64,000 nt of DNA. Origin: Trametopsis cervina (Eukaryota > Basidiomycota > Agaricomycetes > Polyporales > Irpicaceae). Shown here piece after piece: positions 22,745 to 34,572 of this stretch. Under the pieces are notes generated by a model. The model was not told the origin of the DNA. It searched no databases and saw only the letters and a program-made list of their open reading frames with translations. The position numbers were made by a program, and so were the translations under genes. Numbering within the stretch: position 1 is the first letter of the stretch; the number at the start of each line of letters is the position of its first letter. The stretch spans positions 124,001 to 188,000 of the forward strand of contig MU278367.1 of the NCBI GenBank assembly GCA_022385755.1, written 5' to 3'.

Positions 22745-24679
22745 ATGCTTGCGTCATCATCGCGCAATGCTCTAAGGATAGGGCCAACCAAGTTCGTGGG
22801 ATTTGGGTCGACTGCTGGACCAGGTGTGTACATGCTGCTGTGACATTCATGACCACCTGGCTTATGCGTGTGTTTCGGCAGCGCTCGTGAAACAGCGGGG
22901 GTACGCAGATGCACAGGCAGCTCAGAAATCCACTGCCTCGAACGAAAAGCCCACGCCTGCCAAATGGCAGCCTGGCCGTGCATTCCTTGCACGGCGCAAC
23001 GTGCTCGACGCTCCCAATAATCCGACTCCGGTTCCGCGACGTCGAGATGCCACCCTCTCCCGATTCAATATGGACATCGGTAGTCTTGCTGAGCACAGAC
23101 GAGGAGTACACGTCTTTGAAACTGCGCTGAAGATGAAAGAAGCAGGCATCAAACCTGACGCGATCACCTATGAGCATCTACTGCGTGCGTGCGCCGACTT
23201 TGCAGGCCAAGTAGAGGCATGGGCTATATACGACGACATGGTGTCAGTCGGTGTTAAGCCTACGAGGCATGTGTTTCACCAGCTATTACATGTAAGGTGA
23301 ATTTTCATCGGTGCGGCGGGCAGCGCTGCGTTTGCTCCCCATCTTACTTCATTCTCTGCTCTCTCTAGGCGATGCGTCTATCCAAAGTAGACTATACGTA
23401 CAAAATTCTAGACCTTATGGCGGCCGAAGGCTTCTCCATGGACGAGTCTACGTATGAACTCGTGATCCAACGTTTCATCCGGCAAGAAAATCTGGAGCTC
23501 AGTCTGCAATGGCTGGCCGAAATGAGCTCATATGACATCCCTCCGACATTGAACACTATTCAATCCGTCGTCCAGCTCGCCTGCAAACGATCGCATGCCA
23601 AACTCGCAATTGACATTGCAGTCAACTTCGAAAGCACAACGCCACGGATATTAGACGCAGAAACATGGTACTATTGTCTTATGGCATCTGCCGACGCGCT
23701 TTATGTATGTTTTGTACTTTTCACGTTTCTTCCTTTCCACAACGCTGAATTGTTTGCGCAGCCCGAAGGTGTCGCGTATGCTTGGGATAAAGTCGTCCAT
23801 GGTTTGGGTCAAACTCTGGATGAAGGTACCTGCATTGCCGTGCTACATACCACAGGCCGTCACGGGCTGAAGGAGCTTGCCCTCGACGTTTTCCGCCACC
23901 TTCAGGGTATCGGCGTCGCTTGGCAAGAACATCACTTTGCCCCCCTCGTCGAGACGTTCGCCAAAGCCGGAGACCTCCGCGAGGCCTTTGCTACACTATC
24001 AGTTATGCGCAAGTCAGACGTAGATCCCGAGATGGAGACTGCGTACCCAATCTTCCAAGCCATAAGCAAGAATGACGAGAAGGTCGACGAGGCGTGGGCA
24101 ATTCTCGAGGATCTGCATAAAGAAGGAGTGAAGGTGGACGTCGTCGCGTACAACACCCTCATCCAAGGATGTGTTGCCATCGGCGACCTCCAGCGGGCGC
24201 TAGGGACGTACAAGGCTGCAGAACAGCTCAATCTCAAGCCCAATACCGAGACCTACAACCTACTCCTCTCAGCCTGCATCGCAGCCGAACATCGTCAGCT
24301 CGGTGATCGTATACTTAACGACATGCGCGATGCCAATGTTAAGCCGAACGAGCGTACATACGAAAGGCTAATAGTGTTGTGCCTGACGCAGGCGACCTAC
24401 GAGGATGCGTTCTTCTACCTCGAAGAGATGAAGAGCGTCAACCTCAAACCTACACAGGCGATTTATGAAGCAATCGTACGGAAATGTGTGTTTGTCGGGG
24501 ACACAAGATGGCACTTGGCCCTGGAGGAGATGCAGGAGCAAGAATATGTGGTATCAACTAAGCTGCAAACGTACATTGACGAGGGAGGGCAGCCAAGGTC
24601 GACATCTGCGACGGATACGGGCAAGGACAAGAGATGGGCCAATAGGTCGCATCCTTCGAGGGCTACGTTAGGCAGTTAG
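22745..24679 (+). CDS. Mitochondrial pentatricopeptide repeat (PPR) protein
   Basis: Exons 22745-22823, 22882-23291, 23369-23704 and 23762-24679 give 580 residues. The first 80 residues are Arg/Ser/Ala-rich, fitting a mitochondrial presequence. Then come at least eight PPR-type helical pairs, for example GIKPDAITYEHLLRACADF, GVKVDVVAYNTLIQGC, LNLKPNTETYNLLLSAC and NVKPNERTYERLIVLC, each about 35 residues apart. PPR proteins bind organelle RNA in processing, stability or translation; the target is not readable from sequence. The tail is basic and disordered. The third intron (57 nt) has no in-frame stop, so unspliced RNA would still code, adding 19 residues. Confidence 0.93.
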
Positions 24680-25054
24680 AAATCTACCTAGCACTATATC
24701 GTACTTATCACATAATTCTAACATCTCATGTTGGGTGGTTCAATACGAAGGTAAGTGGTGAAGAATCCGCATGATGAATGGATGGCCTTTGTGGCGTGGG
24801 AGTGCTTCTGATAATGGAGGCTGAGTTCTTCAGAGATCTATGTGTTTCGCGCGATCTATACCAGCGTTCGCATCGCTTTCATTTGACACTCGATGGAAAG
24901 TTAGCACTCAGCGTCGTATCCAGATTGAAAAGCGGAGGCACAAATTTCAGGTGAGAAATGTAAGTATGGCAGTCTAAGTTGCTATATAAATACAGGGATC
25001 TAGTATGCACTGGGTTGCGCAAGAGTAGTAAGAATGCGAGTGGTCAGCAGCTGC
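24680..25054. other. Tail-to-tail intergenic region
   Basis: 3' flanks of the PPR gene (+) and GH16 gene (-). No coding signal seen. Confidence 0.5.
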
Positions 25055-26287
25055 TCAGCTGGGTGTGTAGACACGAAGAGCGTTGATCTCCCAATATGCG
25101 TCTTCGAATGCCTCTGGGGTGTTGTCCACAACTGCAAAAGGACGAGTTAATCCACACATCATCCAACATGATCACACAAATAGTACGACTTACAGCTAAC
25201 ACAGTCTCCTCCGCATCCAGACGTAGGAAAATCTGCACCGGCCCAGTCACCCTTAAGAACAAAGAACAAACGTCGTCAACACGAAATCACTCTAGGCCTT
25301 AGCCCCACACACGGAGAAGGACTCACGCAGAACGTCAGGTCAAACACAATCATATGGGCGTTGAAATGACTCTTGTAGTCGCAATTGTCGCCAGTCGGGA
25401 ACGCCGCATCCGGGGTACCCCACGTCGGGTCCGGCGACATCGTCTGCCAGCTCGAACGCACTGCCTCCGGTACGTTCCAGTCGTCTCTAGCCCAGAACCA
25501 CACCCGGATCCCCTGGTCCGCCGACCGTGCCATCACATACCATCCCCCTCCGTTCCTGTTGAATACAGAGCTGTACGATCGCACCGTGGGCGATCTCGTG
25601 CCACAGCCCTGGTTGAAGTTGACAGAGGCGTCGCAGTTCGTGGATATTGTTTGACCTGACTGGAAGCGCTGTTGCGGCATTATGCAAGAGGGCGTGGTGT
25701 GCAGAGAGACGAGATTTTGCGCGTCGAGGTTCACACCTGAGATATAGATGAGCTACTACGAAGGCAGGGTAACGACATGGAAACACTGTACCTTCTATGA
25801 TATCAATCTCGCCACCCTGAGGCCATGGACCTTGTTGGCTTAGCGTCCAGAATGCAGGCCAGGCGCTGCAACCCTCTGGCATGTGTTGTACGTCGAGGAC
25901 AATTACTGATTCGTCGTAGGCCCGGTGAGACGCGATGCGTACGCTGTCTCGTCCGCGCGCGGAGGGGTCAACAATATTTGTGCTGTCGGCGCGCATGTAG
26001 AACTTGCTGTCCGTCGCTACATACGTTTCTTGTTTTAGCAACACGAGCTTTCGCGCGTAAAACGCGTACACAGGGAACGTACCTTGACTCAAATTCTTGT
26101 TGATAGCTGTATCTTTGTCCACATAATTGACACGACCATGTGTGGGATCGTCCGCCGCCTCCCAGTCGAAGCCCGAGAAGAAGTCCTTTCCGATGTAGGT
26201 GTCCTTGAGGAGGTAGTTCGCGCTAACGACAGGAAGCAGCGTTACCAGTGCAAGCGAGAGGAGAGGAGAAGCATAGCCAGTACGCAT
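25055..26287 (-). CDS. Secreted glycoside hydrolase family 16 (laminarinase-like)
   Basis: Five exons (26083-26287, 25792-26016, 25327-25736, 25194-25251, 25055-25131) give 324 residues. A signal peptide is clear (about residues 1-23, ending VVSA). The GH16 active-site motif EIDIIE is at 138-143, with E138 as nucleophile, D140 assisting and E143 as acid/base. The motif is split by an intron directly after it. Other family blocks are YMRADSTN, MPEGCSAWPAFWTL, VWFWARDDWNVP and the Cys-rich end GADFPTSGCGGDC. This fits the fungal beta-1,3(4)-glucanase branch related to Phanerochaete Lam16A, acting on cell-wall or plant beta-glucans outside the cell. The first intron (66 nt) is open in frame. Confidence 0.93.
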
Positions 26288-27665
26288 GTTGGTATGGGTC
26301 GTACACCTTACGGTAGGGGTTGAGGTGGCTGACGTAGAGGTAGGGCCGGACGTAGAGGATTATGGCGAAGACAAAGAAACTGGAGGGGCCCAGGATAGCG
26401 ATAAAGTGTTTAGAGGCTGACATTTTGTACTAATCCTCCCGTCCGCCTGTCGCGATCGCGTCCGTTGCGATTTGGACTGGGCTGACTGCCACTGCCTTAT
26501 TCGGTCTACCGAAAATCGTATCGATAGCACTGACAGACCTATCTCAAGGTGATTTAATGCCTGTGAATCGGGAATGAAAGAGTAGAACGCCAACAGACCT
26601 GAGGAGTGCTATGTTCTGTGCTTCAAGTCTATGGCGGCGCCCTAATGCGACAGCCGTTCTTTCTGCTACCTTGATCGATACACCGAGTAGACTTTGCTAT
26701 TGCCGTCGATGATTGAAGTAGTAGAGACCGTGTAGCGAGCAGACTGAAAGCGTTGCACTAAACGAGGATTGCAGAGACTGTTCGGAGCATCAAAAGTTTT
26801 GCTAGCGAGCTTCCCACGAAGCGTCCTGCTAAATTGAAGGCGGCAAAGATTAACACTGCACCACCATGTTGTCTCCTGGCCAAGGCTCTCTAATTAGCCG
26901 TTATTGAGGCTTTACCGATGCATGAGCTGAAGAATTATTTGTTCTATATAACTCGAAGAGGGTCGTCCACTCCAGGCAGCGGGGTCAACAAAGCACACAA
27001 AGTACGATACCGCGCTTCAGAGCGGCTTTCACCTGGACCTCCATCCTGTCAAGCTCGCTATTCAGAATTTTAGGGCCTCGTCTCCAGTGGTGCGGCTAAT
27101 ACGCTACGATGTTAAGTTTCATTGTCTTGCAAAGACGTTGACGGTCCCTCGTTGCTTTGGGTTACATCCGAACTCACCTTGCCACTGCTACGCACACTAT
27201 TCATCCCAGCAGCACTGATAACTGACAACAACGCTCTAAACCTACTACACAGCGCCAGTGAGTAAACCGTGTACTCAAGTTAGATTTTCCTGGTCTATTC
27301 CCATTCTGCCTGGATTTCAATGTAGCTGACACCCGCGGTATTAAGGCAGGCATCATGCAGGTTACATCACCTCCAAATTTGAGCGTGGAAGCTTGTATAT
27401 GCGAGCAGTTGGAGAGGCCATACTACAATGAAGGACTCTTTGCAGCGGGCAGCCTCTATTTATTTTGCTTCAAACTGGTTTCCCACCGGAGTTGCAGTGA
27501 ATATGTGTGGCACCCACTGCGGATGTCAGCCCTCCAGAAATCCAGCAGTCAGCCAGCAGTACCCACCAAGTCTCGTCTCCGTGCTTGCTGTTTGTCTCTA
27601 CGCCGTGGTCTCATCTTACTTGTTCCGGATCTTGCGCCTGGTGCTGCATTTTTACCATCCTTGGG
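26288..27665. other. Intergenic region, divergent secreted-enzyme promoters
   Basis: 1.38 kb between the start codons of the GH16 gene (-) and the aspartic protease gene (+). A 66-codon minus-strand frame at 26223-26423 overlaps the GH16 start and contains a membrane-like stretch; it may be a uORF or chance. A TATA-like CTATATAA lies near 26944. No gene supported. Confidence 0.4.
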
Positions 27666-29690
27666 ATGCACCTCCTCATGAACCTCTTCTTGGCGCTGAT
27701 ATCCGCAGGCTTCGTTTCAGCGCTGCCTTCCGACATACCGAGGACTCACCACTTCGTCGCAAACCTTCGGCGCAACTCGCCAAAGGCACCAGCATTACGT
27801 GTCAGCAATGGCTCTCAGCCTGCTGTCTTCGACCCTACTACCACGGTAAGTCCTACTAGCTTGCACTCGTCTCCATCCTGACCGGTCTGTCAGAGCCTAC
27901 AAGTGCAAGGTATTATCAACAAATATTCTCAGGCTTCTCAGTTCTTTGAAGGAATAGGCCTAAACCCTCCCACAACTCCCTCTCCGTACACGTCCTACCA
28001 GGCCTTCAACGACACCCCCATCATCCAGTACTTCAAGAATTCGTCCAATCTCGTCCACCCTCTCTCCACAGATCCCTCCGCGCCCGTGCCCTCAGACTCC
28101 TCACCGATCATCGGCCTCCCCAACACGAACTACACAGACTTTCACCTCATGCCGCTCAAGGACGATATCGCGGCCGGAATGGATGTCTCTTATTACGGCT
28201 CTCTCTTCTTTGGAACCCCGGGGCAGGACCTCACCGTGTCCGTCGACACGGGTTCCGCGGACCTATGGATTCCGGCGACCTGTCCGTCTTGCTCAGGAAG
28301 CCAGTTCGCGCCGGCCGCGAGCCAGACTTTCCGCGGCTCCAAGAGGAAGGTCTCGCTCGTATACGTAAGTACCAATTCTCCTTCCCTTTTTTTAACGCTT
28401 ATCGGTATTTATACCCATGTTGCATTTTGTAGGGTGCGGGCAGAGTGTCAGGCACCGTCTCGAGGGATGCCGTCTCCCTCGGCTCGCTCACGGTCCAGAA
28501 CCAGACCTTCCTGTCCGTCCGCACCGAATCCGATGATTTTATGGATTATCCCAGTAGCGGTCTTCTGGGCCTGGCGTTCCAGAGTATCTCACGCATGAAC
28601 ACGCCGAACTTCTTCGAGAGCTTGCTAAGCGAAAGAAAGCTTCCTGCCGGCATCTTCTCAATGCATTTGACAAGGGGCGTGGAGGAGGGATCGCAGGTAA
28701 GTTCACGCTCGCGATATGTTCACTGGTTGAGCGTAATTCTCAAGCATCTCTGCGCTGGTATTTTATCAGGTGTGCTTTGGGTGCTACGACTTAACGAAGA
28801 CGGTTGGTCCGATACACTGGTTGAACCTTACCACCAAGGCAAGTAATGCAATATATTGCACACCTCGCTAGCCCTTAACCTCGGTGTCCTTAATATTCTA
28901 CAGACGTACTGGACCCTTCACATGGACGGTCTATCCGCCAACCAATTGCAGCACGTTCCTACGGACTTGACAGCAGTAAGCTTAAAATACTTCGTCTGGG
29001 AGTGTCTGAGTTTCGAGTACTGTCAACAGGCCATTGACTCAGGGACATCACTCATGCTTGTCCCCGACGTGATTGCGAAGGACTTCTACGCTCTGGTATG
29101 CTCCTTACACATAGCCTCACTGGTCGTATAGGAACTCAGCTGATATCCGACCTACGCAGATACCTGGCTCGAAAGACGCTACCTTCGAACGTGGCGAAGG
29201 TAAGTACATGTCATTGATTCCCTACGCCACATACTTTACTCCAAACGTCTTTGAAACTGACCGACCCTTCATAGGCTTCTACACATACCCGTGCGCTTCC
29301 CAACTCACAGTCGCCTTATCTTTCTCCGGCAGGCCGTTCAGCATGCACACTGATGACTTCAATCTTGGAAAACTGAGCGAAGATTCGAGGTGCGTTGCCT
29401 GACTTTGTCTGCTTTCCGCTTTCTTACTTCGATTTACTGTTCATTCTATTCTATTCTCATAGCGAATGCGTCGGCGGGATCATCGGTGTCAACCCCAGCT
29501 CGGGCTTTCCCACCAACCTCTCGGTCGTTGGAGATATATTCCTCAAGTCTTGTAAGTGCAGCCTTTCCTAATTCATGTTGCCCCTCTGCTCCGTGACGAC
29601 TCACATCATACTCATGACTGTATAGGGTATTCAACATACGACTACACTGGAGAGAGGGTTGGTTTCGCTCCGAGCGTAAATAATAAGTGA
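27666..29690 (+). CDS. Secreted pepsin-like aspartic protease (A1)
   Basis: Ten exons (27666-27845, 27894-28364, 28433-28696, 28770-28838, 28904-28975, 29030-29095, 29160-29199, 29275-29389, 29463-29551, 29626-29690) give 476 residues. A signal peptide (MHLLMNLFLALISAGFVSA) is followed by a propeptide of about 130 residues. The first catalytic motif is VDTGSADLWIP (D178), the second AIDSGTSLML (D355). The flap region YGAGRVSGTVSRD and the C-terminal GDIFLKSWYSTYDY are typical of polyporopepsin-like enzymes. Several N-x-S/T sites are present. The intron at 28839-28903 begins with GC (AAG|GCAAGT), which is needed to keep frame. Acts outside the cell or in the vacuole; the signal peptide and absence of an ER-retention motif favour secretion. 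Confidence 0.95.
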
Positions 29691-29888
29691 ACCGTTGACG
29701 AACACGAGCGGATATTCTGCTTGAGCTCAATCTATCGTTGTATGCGCGCCAGTTCATTTCGAATAGTAACAAATACCAATTGATATTCAGCAAGCGCATA
29801 CTGCATCAAGCACAATCGTAAATATCAGGAACACCCTGTACATGTGGGTCATAGTCGTTTATTGATTACCGCTCACAGGATGCGAAGA

Positions 29889-30960
29889 TCACTGAGTTTT
29901 CGACTTCGACTTTGCGGAGCCTCCTCCAATGATCTTGCGGCGTTGCTTGATCATATGCGTGTATAGCACATACAAAGCTAATGATCTCGCCGCATGAGTA
30001 TTTGTATTTGTATGCAACGACTGTGTACAAGATTGAGGCACTCACCGGGCCACCAGCCGAAGAACATCGTCAGTCTGAACCAGTCGTGGCCGCTCCAGTC
30101 CACCAGTGGTGTCTTCTTCAGATCAGGCAACGTCGAGAAGATGAGGAACGCTTCTGAGGCAGCGCCCGTGGGGTACAGGAGCCAGAACGTCGTGTAGCGC
30201 AGCCATAAGAGGGGGTACGGTTCCAGACCTACGAGGTTGAGGGCGTAGAATGTATAACGGATGACTTCGGTGATGGACCAGGAGAGGACCATTGACGTGT
30301 ACAGCGGGTTCTCAAGTGTCTACAAGAGGAGATCGCGCAGGGAGGTGAGTATAGGAACATGGATACCCAATGACCTCCCCAGGAATACATACCTGCGGGA
30401 ACAAGTAGTTGATACCAAAGACTGCATAGTACCGACTGGCGACCTGCATCAATACAGTCACGAACGGACTGCGGACGAACCCTAAGAGCGAATGGACGAC
30501 CTCCAGAATCGCAAACGCCTGCACGGTGGTGGTTATCTGGCCAATGTTCACACCGGTGGTAGCCGCACGTCGCCATTCAGGGAACCACTCGCGAGGGATG
30601 ACGGACTTCTCAAGATAGACAGCCCATGATGGCTGGTTCGCGGGGTGGTCCACCCAGCCGAGGGTTGTTGCTTGGGGAGGGAAGAGAGAGGGGAGGTAGT
30701 CGGAGAGGATCTGTACATGGCTCGATGTTGGCGAGCCGAAGACGTGAGACAGGGTGGCATATGCAACATAGGACCACCCGAGGGCACTGAGGACGTTATA
30801 TGTAATGAGATATAGTTTGAGAACGGCGGATTGCTCTGTAAATGACAATGTGAGCATACGGGCTGGGGGTTGGGACCGACACAACCATGAGTATTCGAAA
30901 GAACGTACGCTTCTTCGCCTTTTTGTGAGGTTTCTCATCTACTGCTTCGATTCTTGCCAT
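29889..30960 (-). CDS. PHS1: Very-long-chain 3-hydroxyacyl-CoA dehydratase (Phs1/HACD)
   Basis: Four exons (30909-30960, 30393-30835, 30046-30319, 29889-29977) give 285 residues. The enzyme removes water from 3-hydroxyacyl-CoA in the ER elongase cycle that makes the very-long-chain fatty acids of ceramides. Family blocks: LKLYLITYNVLSALGWSYV (TM1), AILEVVHSLLGFVRSP, SRYYAVFGI, MVLSWSITEVIRYTFYALNL with the conserved TEVIRY of the active site, and LRYTTFWLLYPTGAASE. Six membrane segments are visible. The C-terminus is basic (KQRRKIIGGGSAKSK), an ER-retention-like end. The N-terminus is charged and cytosolic. The protein is longer than yeast Phs1 (217 aa), mainly through the loop after TM1. Confidence 0.96.
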
Positions 30961-31647
30961 TGCTGCTACCGGCTAGATAGATATCGTTAATTGAAGGTGC
31001 GCTCTGTGAACGTAATGAGTGGTCAGTAAACAGGGGAATGGGTGCGATGCGTGTTACCGCACAGGATAACACACCTTTACAGTGACTATTGAGCTGCAAA
31101 CTGGAGATTAAAGGCGTGAAGACACGTCGCCGACACGTTGTAGTCTGAGCACAGTCCAAGTCGCTGCTGGTGCCCCAACGCGTCCATAACGCGCCTCTAT
31201 CACGCGTCTATATACGCTGTGTCAAGTCGATGACGAAGGATATAGCTGACATGTAAATAGCCACCGATCTCGCTCAACGTATACCAACTACTTCCGTGCA
31301 GCTCCGGGCAAGGATTCAGAAAAGGTCGGTGCATTACATTGCATCATGTAGCGTACAACTCGTAAAACCACCGCAAGGAACCACATACAACTATAATCTC
31401 CTCCTGACATACGGAGTAACGTTGGAAAAACAAGGATACTTCTGTGAAGCAGAAAATGCAGAGAAGCGAACAAAACAGAATAATTACACTTAAAAATGCA
31501 ATAGAAAGTCCAATGTTGGATTGCAGGGGACCACCGAGTGCAGAAGGAAGGAAGTTATGGGGCACATCGTGCGTTCGTGAAGCGTTGCAGTCTAAATTCA
31601 ATATTGTACCAGCATTTGGTGGATCAAACCCAACCACGCTGGACAGT
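30961..31647. other. Intergenic region
   Basis: 5' flank of PHS1 and 3' flank of the bZIP gene, both on the minus strand. Short frames only. Nothing recognised. Confidence 0.5.
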
Positions 31648-33165
31648 CTAGTTAGCCGGAGTCTCCTTCGCGGCTTCCTCGCGGTCTTTGGCCTGATCTG
31701 CTGGGACGTTGTTATTGTCATCAGCAGGTTCAGCAGAAGTGCCCGACGAGGCTGACGGTACGTTCGTACCGTTTGCCCCTGGCTGCTGGGTCGCAGCTGG
31801 CTGTGTATTCTGCGGGGCTCCCGCGAGTACGGGCAGTGGTATCGCGATGCCTGTGTGAGCCTGTTGCTGCAGTTGATTGAGCGCCGCTCGGAGCGCGGCA
31901 TTCTCGATTCGCAGCTGATCAACCAAGGCGCGACAGTCTTCCCAACGTCGATTCGCTTCATCCGCAGAGGCAAGCGCTGCGTCTAAAAGTTGTGAACGCG
32001 ACTCCAAGGCTTTGACGTGCCTACAGGACGAGATGTGTGAGGGTGCCATAGTACGCAGCCGGTAAACAAAAGGCGAGGAGTAGAATAGAGCGGCAACAAT
32101 GCCGGGCCATGATGATGAAGAACTGTACAATTGACAAATGGACGAAACGTAATAAACTCACTGGTCTCTTCTCTCCCTAAACGCCCTCTGAGCCTTCCGA
32201 TTCTGCTCAGCTCTTTTACTCTGGCTCAAGGCCCGCCCACTCATCCCACCCTGAGAATCCTGGCCCGCAGACCCATCTGGGGGTGACATGCCCGGTGGAG
32301 GAGGCGGTGGCATACCTCCAGGCGTGTAATCGCCCGACGGCACATACTGATATCCATGCATTGGCGGCGGCGGCCCGCCCAAATGAGGCGGCAGAGGCGG
32401 TGGTCCTGGATGCATCAGCGCGTGAGGAGGAATCACGCCTGGCGGAGGTGGTCCCGCGAGATGCTGCATGCCTGGAGGAGGAGGTGGCTGTGCGTGTTGG
32501 GGTGGTTGGTTTGCATGGGCCTCCGGTGGATTAGCGGGGGTCGCGCTCGCGGATGGTGGTGTCTTGCGCTTCTTGGCCGGCCGCGCTGCTACAGCTGTCG
32601 ATGCAGGCTGTGGTGGTTGTGTGATGATAATGGGTTGCTCATCGCGTAAGCGAAGTGTTTGAAATGTTCCGCCTCCTGCAGGGGGTTGTGAAGGCTGCGG
32701 TTCGGGCTGATTCAACGTCGACGAGGGCGAGACAGTTGTAGGCTGCACTGTCGACGCCGTCTGCGACGACGACGAGGAAGCAAGGCCAACAGAGGGTTGT
32801 GGCTGTTGATGGTAAGAGTTTGCTAGCATGACCGTTAGTGCGCATTCTATCACTGCCAACAATCTCTTACTAAGACGAGCGGACCTTGAAATCGTATTGA
32901 CCCTAACCCTAATCGCGGAAGCTTACGACCACCTTCTCTTAACCACCATCGTGACCGGTCACCGACTGTCAAGATTCCGCCCAACAGGAAACAGGCTGAC
33001 GAAGCGAGCTCCAGACAACTCACCATTGGCGACACTATCCGGGCTACTCTCGTCGTCCCACCACTCATCGTCCATATTAATGGGAGCTTCTTCGAGTTTT
33101 AAAGGCTTTGGTGGTGTGGAATTCTTCTCGCACGCAGGGTATAAGAGCAGATCACAGATGTCCAT
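31648..33165 (-). CDS. bZIP transcription factor (Yap/KapC-like)
   Basis: Exons 33024-33165, 32162-32822 and 31648-32020 give 391 residues. The basic region (SKRAEQNRKAQRAFRERRDQ) with the NxxAQxxFR pattern of fungal Yap/AP-1 factors is near 247-267. A heptad leucine zipper follows across the last exon join (VKALESRSQLLDAAL ... LRIENAALRAAL). The middle is Pro-rich with runs of P, G and Q, and an NLS-like KKRK. No Cys-rich redox domain as in Yap1 is seen, so it is closer to KapC-type factors. The two introns (201 and 141 nt) are long for this window. An alternative start at 32829 lies at the end of the first intron and is in frame, so a shorter product (about 345 aa) from an internal promoter is possible. 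Confidence 0.85.
32901..32912 (-). promoter_or_regulatory. Telobox-like double TTAGGG in bZIP intron 1
   Basis: Reading the minus strand, TTAGGGTTAGGG lies in the 201-nt first intron of the bZIP gene, about 72 nt upstream of the alternative start at 32829. Such motifs occur as telomere-repeat-factor sites in fungal promoters. A role here is inference. Confidence 0.35.
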
Positions 33166-34572
33166 TCGGAGGATTTTCCTCAGCGGAGCTGAGGTATATA
33201 GCCTTGCTACCTGGCTCGAACTTGGACGGTAATTAGGAAGTTGGATGCCGCCCAAGATGACAATCGCGTCCGAATATATACACAGACTGTGCACCGGACA
33301 AAACGGGCTGCATGCGTTTCCCCTTGCTTCCGATTCGTGTCTCGGTATGTACCGAAGTTCTTTGAGTACCCATAGGCCCGCCGATAGAACTGTTAGACAG
33401 AGCGCTGATACCCTGTAAAATACCAGTATTGAGCAATGTTTCCCACACGGATCGAGTTCCTTCGTATTGCTGGCACCATGTCGTGCACCGGGGCAGCCCC
33501 ACTCGCAAGCGTAAACATGTGCTTGGAGCTTGCTCATAATTGAAACGAGACTCGTATTGATTATTGCAGGCTGATTATGCGGCGATTCAAACCACATGCC
33601 ATTTAATTGGTTCATCGGCTCAGGACGAATCTGGTACTTCGAAGGTGAGCATTATCTTGTGCGGTTCTCGCCGTTCGTCCGACTAGGAGCTAGGTGTGTC
33701 TCGGCCATTCAGCGCCTTCCCTGCTTACGCTACCTTTGTTCCTCGTGCAGATCGTCTTTCCACGGCGAAACACAGATCTATCGATTGGGGTATGTGAGCT
33801 CACGGTACCAGAGACGAATGCTGAAATCTGTCGACATTTTTGACGTTATTTAAATATGATGTTCTGCCTGATATGAATTATTCCCTTTGCACCTATAGCA
33901 CGCTTCATGAGTTGACTGCTGTCTGATTAAATACGTAACATCTCGCGATGCATACAGAAAGCAGCGAGGAAGCCTTGGTGAAAGTTTCATTCGCCGCTCT
34001 TCTCTTTGATTTCTCCTAAAGGACGGAAACTATATGTCGGGCGTGTCCTGGAGGCCGAGGCATGCGGATCTAGCTTTGTGTCACAAGAAGACGTCGGCCG
34101 CCAGAGTAAGATGGATAAGGGAAAAGGCTTATAAATCTACAGTGCACATACATGGCATATGTTTCCTTATCAAGCACCCAGAGCTGCTGCTACAATTTTT
34201 CATCCGACATACCGCGCATCAGGAGTCACTGGTCATGCTATGAACGAAGTACATCTCCGCGTCCGGCCTTCGCACTGATATCCTCTATCCTGGTCCAATG
34301 GGCATGATGGCCAGAGACCGAACCAGTTTCAGGGTACTAAACACTTTTTGGATGCTGACCTCTCTCTCGACAATGGGCTCCATGGAACGCTCGTCTTTCT
34401 TCTATCTCTTTCCTAGTCTTGACATTGATCATGATGTGACAAACACGGACCTACAATACGCGAGCGCCTTATACGGAGATTCCTGACATTGATTTAGCGC
34501 CTAACTAGATTCGGATCTCATAAGCGAGGTTGCAGCTACCCATAATCGCGTTGCTTACATACTTCACTCACA
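33166..34572. other. Divergent intergenic region, gene-poor
   Basis: 1.4 kb between divergent starts (bZIP and BTB genes). Longest open frame is 85 codons (33596-33853, +) without splice or domain support. No repeats or RNA genes recognised. Confidence 0.4.

Noticed and set aside
26223..26423. Small minus-strand membrane-like ORF overlapping the GH16 start
   Set aside because: Could be a uORF, but GH16 has its own clean signal peptide and nothing links the two. Not enough support for a gene.
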